Assembly: GCA_035399245.1 (NCBI GenBank)
Contig: DAOPIR010000014.1
Coordinates: 1-27,993, forward strand
Direction of reading: 5' to 3'
DNA length: 27,993 bases
From: CAXXOK01 sp035399245
Lineage (GTDB): Bacteria > Bacillota > Clostridia > Christensenellales > Aristaeellaceae
Position 1 is the first letter of the stretch, and the number at the start of each line of letters is the position of its first letter. The position numbers and the translations under genes were made by a program. Below are positions 21,984 through 27,993 of this stretch, piece by piece. A model generated the notes under the pieces. That model saw only the letters and a program-made list of their open reading frames with translations. It did not search any database and had not been told where the DNA came from.

Positions 21984-23398
21984 CAGCTATGCTCCTCCTC
22001 AACCTCGTCGGGTTTTTCTTCGATGGTGTTATCGTGCAGGTATTTATCCAGCATATCGTCGCGGATACGCTTGAGCTCGTTGCGCGGCAGCAGTGCCAGC
22101 AGACCCCAGCCCAAATTCAGCGTTTCCTCGATGGAACGGTTGGTTTGATACCCCTGCGATATATAGTCCTTCTCAAATGCGTCGGCAAAAGCGGCGTATT
22201 TTTTATCAATATCGGTCAGCGCCGCGTCGCCGAGAATGACAGCGAGTTCCTTGGCGTCTTTGCCGCGGGAATAGGCGGCAAACAGCTGGTTCATGGTCGC
22301 GGCGTGATCCTCGCGGGTCTTGCCCTCGCCGATGCCCTTATCTTTCAGGCGGCTAAGGGACGGCAGCACATCGATCGGCGGCGTGATGCCCTTGCGGTGC
22401 AGCTCGCGGCTCAGGATGATCTGGCCCTCGGTGATATAGCCGGTCAGGTCGGGGATCGGGTGGGTTTTATCGTCCTCAGGCATGGTGAGGATCGGGATCT
22501 GCGTGATGGAGCCCTTTTTGCCGATGATACGGCCGGCGCGCTCGTACATGCTGGCAAGGTCGGTATAAAGGTAGCCGGGATAGCCACGGCGGCCGGGCAC
22601 TTCCTTGCGGGCGGCGGAAACCTCGCGCAGGGCTTCGGCGTAATTGGTGATATCGGTCAGGATAACCAGCACGTGCATGTCTTTTTCATAAGCCAGGTAT
22701 TCAGCCGCCGTCAGCGCCATACGCGGGGTGGCGATACGCTCGATGGCGGGGTCGTTAGCCAGGTTCATAAATAATACCGCACGCTCGATAGCGCCGGTGC
22801 GCCGGAAATCGCTGATGAAGTATTCCGCTTCCTCAAACGTGATCCCGATTGCGCCGAATACCACGGCAAACTTCTCGTTTGCGCCAAGCACCTTGGCCTG
22901 GCGGGCGATCTGCGTAGCGAGCTGCGCGTGCGGCAGGCCGCTGCCGGAAAACACAGGCAGCTTCTGGCCGCGCACCAGCGTGTTCAGACCGTCGATGGCA
23001 CTGACGCCGGTTTGAATAAACTCGTTAGGATAGTCGCGTGCGGCAGGATTGAGCGGCTCGCCGTTGATGTCCATGCGCTTGTCAGGGATTAAAGCGGGAC
23101 CGTCGTCGCGGGGATTCCCCATGCCGTCGAACACGCGGCCGAGCATATCCATGCTCACGCCCAGTTCGATGGAGTGGCCCAGAAAGCGGGCGGACGCAGA
23201 TTCAATCTGTAAACCGTTGGAGCTTTCAAACAGCTGCACCAGTGCACGGTCGCCGTTGATCTCCAGCACCTTGCCGCGGCGGAGCTCGCCGTTTGCCTGC
23301 TTGATTTCCACCAGCTCGTTATAGGAAACGCCTTCCACCTGATCCACAAGCATCAGGGGGCCGACTACCTCTTTGATGGTACGGTATTCCTTAAGCAT
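21983..23398 (-). CDS. atpB: V-type ATP synthase subunit B
   Basis: A 471-residue non-catalytic nucleotide-binding-like subunit that alternates with A in the A3B3 head. It opens with EYRTIKEVVGPLMLVDQVEGVSYNELVEI and includes SAIDGLNTLVRGQKLPVFSGSGLPHAQLATQIARQA, where the P-loop of catalytic subunits is replaced by SGSGLPH, as expected for B. Later segments (PGRRGYPGYLYTDLASMYERAGRI, ITQIPILTMPEDDKTHPIPDLTGYITEGQI) match the family throughout. GGGGAG sits nine bases before the ATG, within the end of the A gene; the gap is three bases. Confidence 0.97.
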   Translation of the reverse strand: MLKEYRTIKEVVGPLMLVDQVEGVSYNELVEIKQANGELRRGKVLEINGDRALVQLFESSNGLQIESASARFLGHSIELGVSMDMLGRVFDGMGNPRDDGPALIPDKRMDINGEPLNPAARDYPNEFIQTGVSAIDGLNTLVRGQKLPVFSGSGLPHAQLATQIARQAKVLGANEKFAVVFGAIGITFEEAEYFISDFRRTGAIERAVLFMNLANDPAIERIATPRMALTAAEYLAYEKDMHVLVILTDITNYAEALREVSAARKEVPGRRGYPGYLYTDLASMYERAGRIIGKKGSITQIPILTMPEDDKTHPIPDLTGYITEGQIILSRELHRKGITPPIDVLPSLSRLKDKGIGEGKTREDHAATMNQLFAAYSRGKDAKELAVILGDAALTDIDKKYAAFADAFEKDYISQGYQTNRSIEETLNLGWGLLALLPRNELKRIRDDMLDKYLHDNTIEEKPDEVEEEHS

Positions 23399-23401
23399 CG
23401 C

Positions 23402-25168
23402 TTACAGCTCCCCTTTCTCTGCAATCGCCGCGATCTGGCCGGCCAGCTCGTTTTCGATCTCCGTGAACTGGTCCAGCTTGTCTTCGGGGATATACTTTGC
23501 TTTGCCGATCTTCTCACGCACGGGCAGCTCGATGACGTCGGTCAGGTTCGCGCCCGCGTCCAGCGCCTGCTTGCCCTTTGCATGGAACTCCAAAATCAGG
23601 CCGAGCATCAGGTACTGCTTCTTGGTGGAAGTGTAGGTATCCACGTCGTCAAACGCATTTTGGTGCAGGTAATCCTCGCGGATGGAGCGGGCAACCTCCA
23701 TGGTCAGCCTGTCCTTCCAGCTCAAAGCGTCCATGCCGACCAGCTGTACGATTTCCTGCAGCTCGGCTTCTTCCTGCAGCACGAGCATGGCCTGCTGGCG
23801 CAGCTCGTTCCATTCAGGCGCGACATTATCGTTGAACCATGCTTCCAGATGGGTTGTGTAGAGCGAATAGGACTGCAGCCAGTCGATTGCCGGGAAGTGG
23901 CGCTTGTACGCCAGCTGGGCGCTCAAGCCCCAGAAGACCTTTACGATACGCAGCGTTGCCTGCGAAACCGGCTCGGAAATATCGCCGCCGGGAGGCGATA
24001 CAGCGCCGATAGCGGAAATGCTGCCCTGCCGGCCGTCACCGCCCAGGCAGTTGACCACACCGGCACGCTCGTAAAACTCTGCGATACGGCTGGACAGGTA
24101 GGCGGGATAGCCTTCCTCGCCGGGCATTTCTTCCAGGCGTCCGCTCATCTCGCGCAGAGCCTCGGCCCAGCGGCTGGTGCTGTCTGCCATAATGGCAACT
24201 TTATAGCCCATATCGCGGAAATATTCCGCAATAGTGATGCCGGTATAAATGGAGGCTTCGCGTGCCGCCACAGGCATGTCGGAGGTATTCGCGATCAGCA
24301 CGGTACGCTTCATCAGGCTCTCGCCAGTGCGCGGATCGTGCAGCTCGGGGAACTCCATCAGCACGTCGGTCATCTCGTTGCCGCGCTCGCCGCAGCCCAC
24401 GTAGACGATAATATCGGCGTCAGCCCACTTGGCCAGCTGATGCTGCACCACGGTTTTACCGGAGCCAAACGGTCCGGGCACCGCGGCCACGCCGCCGGAA
24501 GCGATCGGGAAGAACGTATCGATCACGCGCTGGCCGGTGATCATCGGGGCGGTGGGGCTCATCTTTTCCTTGTAGGGCCGGCCACGCCGTACGGGCCATT
24601 TCTGCATCATGGCGATTTCGTGCTGCTTGCCGTCCGCATCCTTCACGGTGCAAACAGTTTCGGTAATGTTGAACTCGCCGGATTTGATCTCCGTCACTTC
24701 GCCGGAAATACCCACGGGCACCAAAATACGGTGCTCCACTACGGAGTTTTCCTGCACGATGCCAATGATAGTGCCGGGTGATACGGTATCGCCCTGCTTG
24801 GCCTTCGGCTCAAACTTCCATTTTTTATCACGATCCAAAGACGGCACTTCCACACCACGGGTAATGCGGTCGCCTACCTTTTCGCGGATCACGGTCAACG
24901 GACGCTGAATGCCGTCGAAGATCGATTCAATCAGCCCCGGCCCCAGCTCTACCGACAGCGGCGCGCCTGTTGATTCCACAGGTTCTCCCGGCCCCAGTCC
25001 GCTGGTTTCCTCATACACCTGTATGCTGGCGCGGTCACCGCGCAGCTCGATCACTTCGCCGACAAGGCGGTGCTTGCTGACGCGCACAACATCGTACATA
25101 CGCGCGTCGGCCATATTTTCCGCCACGATCAGCGGCCCTGCGACCTTGACTATCGTTCCCTGTGGCAT
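23402..25168 (-). CDS. atpA: V-type ATP synthase subunit A (catalytic)
   Basis: A 588-residue catalytic subunit that hydrolyses or makes ATP. The Walker A loop GPFGSGKT is at 232-239, and GERGNE with the catalytic glutamate (E261) follows. The region between residues ~110 and 190 is the non-homologous insert that separates V-type A from F-type beta. Further family blocks include ADSTSRWAEALREMSGRLEEMPGEEGYPAYL and DGRQGSISAIGAVSPPGGDISEPV. GGAGGAC lies in the last codons of subunit F, ten bases before the ATG. Length is usual for the family (580-600). Confidence 0.98.
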   Translation of the reverse strand: MPQGTIVKVAGPLIVAENMADARMYDVVRVSKHRLVGEVIELRGDRASIQVYEETSGLGPGEPVESTGAPLSVELGPGLIESIFDGIQRPLTVIREKVGDRITRGVEVPSLDRDKKWKFEPKAKQGDTVSPGTIIGIVQENSVVEHRILVPVGISGEVTEIKSGEFNITETVCTVKDADGKQHEIAMMQKWPVRRGRPYKEKMSPTAPMITGQRVIDTFFPIASGGVAAVPGPFGSGKTVVQHQLAKWADADIIVYVGCGERGNEMTDVLMEFPELHDPRTGESLMKRTVLIANTSDMPVAAREASIYTGITIAEYFRDMGYKVAIMADSTSRWAEALREMSGRLEEMPGEEGYPAYLSSRIAEFYERAGVVNCLGGDGRQGSISAIGAVSPPGGDISEPVSQATLRIVKVFWGLSAQLAYKRHFPAIDWLQSYSLYTTHLEAWFNDNVAPEWNELRQQAMLVLQEEAELQEIVQLVGMDALSWKDRLTMEVARSIREDYLHQNAFDDVDTYTSTKKQYLMLGLILEFHAKGKQALDAGANLTDVIELPVREKIGKAKYIPEDKLDQFTEIENELAGQIAAIAEKGEL

Positions 25169-25170
25169 GT

Positions 25171-25512
25171 TTACACGTCCTCCGTAGAATTATTTCCAAA
25201 TAGGATGTCCGCGCCGATGGCCTTTTCCACATTGGCCTTTACACGCGACATGGCATATCCGCTGGAACCGGTACTCCCCGGAATGGGGATGATGGCGACC
25301 TGCGGATCGGTTTTGTAACGCTTCAGCGCTTCCTGCGCGCTTTGGGCGGTGCTTTCGGTTATGAAGATCACCTTCACGCCGCGCTTTACCAGCGAAAACA
25401 GCGCTTTGGTCGTCTCTTCGGGAGTTTCGGTCGGGATTACTTTCATGCCCAGCGCTTTAAAACAAAGCACGGCATCGCGTTCGCCGACGGCACCCATCAA
25501 CACATCAGCCAT
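25171..25512 (-). CDS. atpF: V-type ATP synthase subunit F
   Basis: A 113-residue central-stalk partner of subunit D with a Rossmann-like fold. It begins ADVLMGAVGERDAVLCFKALGMKVIPTETPEET and contains VKVIFITESTAQ and VAIIPIPGSTGSSGYAMSRVKANVEKAIGADIL, the usual conserved blocks. It overlaps the C subunit gene by eight bases, and no clear ribosome binding site precedes it, so translation probably depends on coupling to C. Confidence 0.94.
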   Translation of the reverse strand: MADVLMGAVGERDAVLCFKALGMKVIPTETPEETTKALFSLVKRGVKVIFITESTAQSAQEALKRYKTDPQVAIIPIPGSTGSSGYAMSRVKANVEKAIGADILFGNNSTEDV

Positions 25513-26482
25513 TCAGCTCACGCACCCTTTCCTGAACGTCTTCGTTGGAAAATCCGTTGATTTTGCCCGTCATAATCAGCCGAACATCAGCAGCTTCCCG
25601 CTGCCGCAGCAGCAGATAGGCAAGCAATACTTCAACGGATGCCGCTTCATACCGATAGGGCTTAAAGAGCCCGTACAGATAGTCGTCGGCAACCTTTTCC
25701 AGATACGGCAGCTTCTTGGAATCCAGCGTCGCAGCCTGCGCCGCCTGCTTAACCTTCATTCCATAGACGCCTACCATGCGGACCAGCTGATCATTATCCG
25801 CAAAGGCGCGGACAAAGTTCTGCTTGCCGGCTTTCCCGCCGTCCAACGCAAGTGCTGCAAAGAATGCGGATTCCTTGTCCATGTCGCGCACACGCAGCAG
25901 CATAATCAGGTTTTGCAGATCGGCTTTTGCTTCAAAATAGCGGTATGCCAGCGTGCTTTCCCTGCCCTTGAGATTTTGAAATATCTGCCGGTACATCGCC
26001 TTGTCCAGCTCCGCGTCGATCAGCAGCGGATCAAACTCAACGGCAATGCGCTTTTCCAGCTTTTTCAGTCCCTCCGCAAGCTCGGGCGGCAGCTGCACAT
26101 AGGTGCGGTCGGCCACGCAGTGCTTGAGGGTTTCCACATCAATGCTGCCGCAGGCGGACAAAAACTCCGGAGCGTGCGCCAGATGACGGGATTTGATGAG
26201 CACTTTCAAGTTATGCACATCATAACGATAGAAAAAGCAATCCGTCATCGCTGTGTCCGTGGTAACGGCTTTAATCAGTTTACAAGCTTTGTTAATATGC
26301 AAATCGGCAGCGGCCTGATAATCGGTTTGATCGGCCGCCATAAAGCCGATGTCCACCAGGGCACGCTCCGCTTCCGCAGGCTGCGGCGCGGCAAGCAAGC
26401 GTTCTATCTGCGCCTGCCCAAGCTGGGAGCGCTTTAATACGCCTACTCTTCCGCATGCATAGGATATGCTGGGTTGCGGCAT
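25505..26482 (-). CDS. atpC: V-type ATP synthase subunit C
   Basis: A 325-residue funnel-shaped, all-helical subunit (NtpC, equivalent to eukaryotic d) that joins the central stalk to the membrane K ring. YACGRVGVLKRSQLGQAQIERLLAA at the start is the typical YAxxRIRxLExxLL opening in variant form. Three internal three-helix repeats are expected, and the segment RYFEAKADLQNLIMLLRVRDMDK (about 181-203) is well conserved. CGGAGGAC precedes the ATG. The gap from subunit E is 20 bases. Confidence 0.92.
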   Translation of the reverse strand: MPQPSISYACGRVGVLKRSQLGQAQIERLLAAPQPAEAERALVDIGFMAADQTDYQAAADLHINKACKLIKAVTTDTAMTDCFFYRYDVHNLKVLIKSRHLAHAPEFLSACGSIDVETLKHCVADRTYVQLPPELAEGLKKLEKRIAVEFDPLLIDAELDKAMYRQIFQNLKGRESTLAYRYFEAKADLQNLIMLLRVRDMDKESAFFAALALDGGKAGKQNFVRAFADNDQLVRMVGVYGMKVKQAAQAATLDSKKLPYLEKVADDYLYGLFKPYRYEAASVEVLLAYLLLRQREAADVRLIMTGKINGFSNEDVQERVRELNG

Positions 26483-26502
26483 GGCCAGTCCTCCGTTCGG
26501 GG

Positions 26503-27099
26503 TTATTCGGTAAACAGTGTCTGCGCAGCGCTCTGCTCCAGCTCGGCGCGCGCTTCATCTAAAAGAGCGTCAAAGGTGATCAGGATTTCCGCGCCGTTTT
26601 GGCACAGCACAATGCCGGCGCAGCCTGCGCGGCGCTCCTTGTCCGCTTGCAGCTTGCCGGGCTTGCCCACAGCTTCCAGCGCTTTGTTGCAGTCGGCGAT
26701 AAAACCGTCGTCCACCCAATCGGCGTTATCCGCACCAACAATCAGAGCTTCGGTTCCGGCGGCACAGGCTGCAACCTGCTTAAGGTAAAATGCACGGCGA
26801 TCCGCTGCAGAGGTTGCCAAAAGCTTTTCTTTGGCTTTTGCAAAGGCTTCGTCAATCACCGTGCGCTTTTGCGCCAGCATTTCCTTGCGGCTGTCGAGAT
26901 CCGCCATGCGCTGCATGCGCTCTTCCATCTGGGTGCATTCCCGGTCGGCCTGCGCCAGCATGGTTTTTTGAAGCGACTCAATCTTCATCTGCGCTTCCAG
27001 CTTCATGGTTTTGGCTTTTTCTTCAGCCTCTGCCGCAATGCGCTGCGCAGATTCTTTGGCGTCCTGTTCGATTTTTTCTAAAATCGCTTGTGCGTCCAT
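26503..27099 (-). CDS. atpE: V-type ATP synthase subunit E
   Basis: A 198-residue peripheral-stalk subunit. The first ~100 residues form a charged, alanine/glutamate/lysine-rich coiled coil (AILEKIEQDAKESAQRIAAEAEEKAKTM...), which pairs with subunit G/H in the stator. The remaining C-terminal domain contacts the top of the A3B3 head and ends with GIVLCQNGAEILITFDALLDEARAELEQSAAQTLF, like other E subunits. The partner G/H gene is not in the window and may lie before subunit I. AAGGAG precedes the ATG. Confidence 0.92.
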   Translation of the reverse strand: MDAQAILEKIEQDAKESAQRIAAEAEEKAKTMKLEAQMKIESLQKTMLAQADRECTQMEERMQRMADLDSRKEMLAQKRTVIDEAFAKAKEKLLATSAADRRAFYLKQVAACAAGTEALIVGADNADWVDDGFIADCNKALEAVGKPGKLQADKERRAGCAGIVLCQNGAEILITFDALLDEARAELEQSAAQTLFTE

Positions 27100-27109
27100 T
27101 GCACGCTCC

Positions 27110-27583
27110 TTACAGTTGAATGGCGTTAACCACCAGGAAGCTTACGAGCAGTGCCAAAACCGCGTAGGTTTCCACCATAACGGTCATGGTAATGCCTTTG
27201 CCGCTCATTTCGGGGCGTTGGCCGGTCATGATCATAGCGGCGGCAGCCACCTTGCCCTGCTTGGCGCCGGAGAAGTATCCAACCAGACCGATCGGCAGGC
27301 AGCCCATCAGGATGCCGAGACCCTGGTACAGGCCAACATCCGCCATCGCGCCGCCCAGCACGTTGGTATTGATCAGCACGATAACCGCGATCAGGAAGCC
27401 ATAGATGCCCTGCGTGGCCGGCAGCAGCTGTAAAACAAGAAGCTTGGAGTTGACTTCGGGATTTTCCGTGGATACACCCGCAGACGTTTCGCCTGCGATA
27501 CCGACGCCTTTGCTGGAACCCATACCTGCGCCGATAACAGCGATCGCCGCGCCGAGAAGAGCTAATACTTGACCGATTGTCAT
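27110..27583 (-). CDS. atpK: V-type ATP synthase subunit K (membrane rotor ring)
   Basis: A 157-residue four-helix proteolipid, the doubled 16-kDa form, about ten copies of which make the ion-carrying ring. The two halves begin GAAIAVIGAGMGSSKGVG and LPIGLVGYFSGAKQGKVAAA. The essential carboxylate is E138 (MVETYAVL). L54, T57, Q58 and Q109 occupy the positions of E. hirae NtpK L61, T64, Q65 and Q110, which with E139 bind sodium, so Na+ coupling is predicted. Only the second half carries the carboxylate; the first has Q58 instead, as in V-type rings. A strong AGGAGGT lies seven bases before the ATG, after the longest gap in the operon. Confidence 0.96.
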   Translation of the reverse strand: MTIGQVLALLGAAIAVIGAGMGSSKGVGIAGETSAGVSTENPEVNSKLLVLQLLPATQGIYGFLIAVIVLINTNVLGGAMADVGLYQGLGILMGCLPIGLVGYFSGAKQGKVAAAAMIMTGQRPEMSGKGITMTVMVETYAVLALLVSFLVVNAIQL

Positions 27584-27644
27584 ATTGGGTACCTCCTACA
27601 TCAATGTGTGATGAATAAGCATTTATATCTTCACGTCCGGCGCG
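27584..27644 (-). promoter_or_regulatory. Leader before subunit K
   Basis: This 61-base gap is the only sizeable one inside the V-ATPase operon; the others are 20 bases or less or are overlaps. It is A/T-rich next to the start, has a near-perfect AGGAGGT (27597-27591) and a small CATCA/TGATG hairpin (27613-27599). It may act as a translation enhancer for the ring subunit, which is needed in many copies, but this is a guess. Confidence 0.35.
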
Positions 27645-27993
27645 CTATTGCGCATCCTTGACGTAAACATAGCGGGACGTTTCCGAAAGCGGCATAAACG
27701 GTTTGCCGCCGTCTTCGTAGAACTTGGAGAAAAACTCGATATATTGCAGGCGGCAGCTGTGCACATACGCGCCCAGTGTGTTGATGGCCGCGTTGAACAG
27801 GTGGCCACCGACAAACAGCGCCGCGCCCAGCACGATACCGATGATGCCCGACTGCATCACCATGGCGATCAGGATGTTGATAACCATGCCGATGACACCT
27901 GTAGCAAGGCCCATTCCGAACAAACGCATGTAACTTAACAGGTCGCTGACCCAGCTGGTAATGCCGTACAGCGCGCCCAGGCCACTGAGGAGC
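27645..27993 (-). CDS. atpI: V-type ATP synthase subunit I, C-terminal part (gene runs off the window)
   Basis: Only the last ~115 residues are present; the frame is open to the window end and the start lies beyond it. The membrane stator subunit (eukaryotic a) provides the ion half-channels beside the K ring. The fragment begins LSGLGALYGITSWVSDLLSYMRLFGMGLATG, and its arginine in SYMRLF matches the essential arginine of the family (R735 in yeast Vph1). Two further hydrophobic helices (GMVINILIAMVMQ; IIGIVLGAALFVGGHLFNAAINTLGA) lead to the highly conserved tail YVHSCRLQYIEFFSKFYEDGGKPFMPL. It is first among the visible genes of the operon. Confidence 0.95.
   Translation of the reverse strand, partial: LLSGLGALYGITSWVSDLLSYMRLFGMGLATGVIGMVINILIAMVMQSGIIGIVLGAALFVGGHLFNAAINTLGAYVHSCRLQYIEFFSKFYEDGGKPFMPLSETSRYVYVKDAQ

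Noticed and set aside
23582..24781. A 399-codon open frame on the plus strand
   Set aside because: It lies wholly antisense to V-ATPase subunit A, which is certain; it has no ribosome binding site and its composition is that of a reversed GC-rich gene.
25349..26437. A 362-codon open frame on the plus strand
   Set aside because: Antisense to V-ATPase subunits F and C; no initiation signal or recognisable domain.
27596..27622. Eight-codon reading frame (MLIHHTLM) ending at the ribosome binding site of subunit K
   Set aside because: No convincing ribosome binding site precedes it, and a frame this short is expected by chance in A/T-rich sequence.

Overview
The window looks like a chromosomal segment from a Gram-positive anaerobe, most likely class Clostridia (Bacillota). 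The reasons are a valine T-box leader, strong AGGAGG-type ribosome binding sites, a four-cysteine L32, TmcAL, ScpA/ScpB, a Pta-AckA acetate pathway and a prokaryotic V-type ATPase operon. Base composition is moderately GC-rich, apart from an AT-richer first ~120 bases. I cannot name a genus. No tRNA, rRNA, CRISPR array, insertion sequence or phage gene is visible, and no gap without a gene exceeds 300 bases. The segment is mostly housekeeping, with one cell-surface sugar region at the left.

Layout: (1) 165-7722, sugar and surface genes. A FAD oxidoreductase of the UDP-galactopyranose-mutase-like type converges on a three-gene minus-strand operon (wbpA-, wbpB- and wbpD-like: nucleotide-sugar 6-dehydrogenase, 3-dehydrogenase, N-acetyltransferase). 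A small conserved protein of unknown function plus the 23S rRNA methyltransferase RlmD follow. A WbpG-like N-acetyl sugar amidotransferase closes the region. Together the sugar genes suggest part of a di-N-acetylated, possibly acetamidino, uronic acid pathway; the aminotransferase, epimerase and glutaminase partners are not here. (2) 7776-9276, birA (biotin ligase/repressor) and a GNAT acetyltransferase. (3) 9273-17172, a long minus-strand series read as pta-ackA, then yceD(DUF177)-rpmF, then a valine T-box followed by a 63-residue membrane protein, valS, rsmH and rsmI. The last two both methylate C1402 of 16S rRNA. (4) 17304-18473, tmcAL, which makes ac4C in tRNA-Met from acetate and lies divergent from pta-ackA. 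(5) 18470-20542, an M50 protease-scpA-scpB operon with overlapping genes. (6) 20653-21342, trmO. (7) 21339-27993, a V-type ATPase operon in the order I(partial)-K-E-C-F-A-B-D, whose K subunit keeps the residues that bind Na+ in Enterococcus hirae.

The strand alternates often. Divergent pairs have compact back-to-back promoters, in one case sharing the -35 box. Four of the five convergent pairs end with stop codons interlocked over four bases and no terminator between them. The regulatory element best supported by structure is the valine T-box (stem I, GUC specifier, antiterminator, terminator). I found no clearly novel multi-gene system. The items most worth a second look are the T-box control of two rRNA methyltransferases and an unidentified membrane peptide, the split acetamidino-sugar gene set, and the promoter and stop-codon overlaps.
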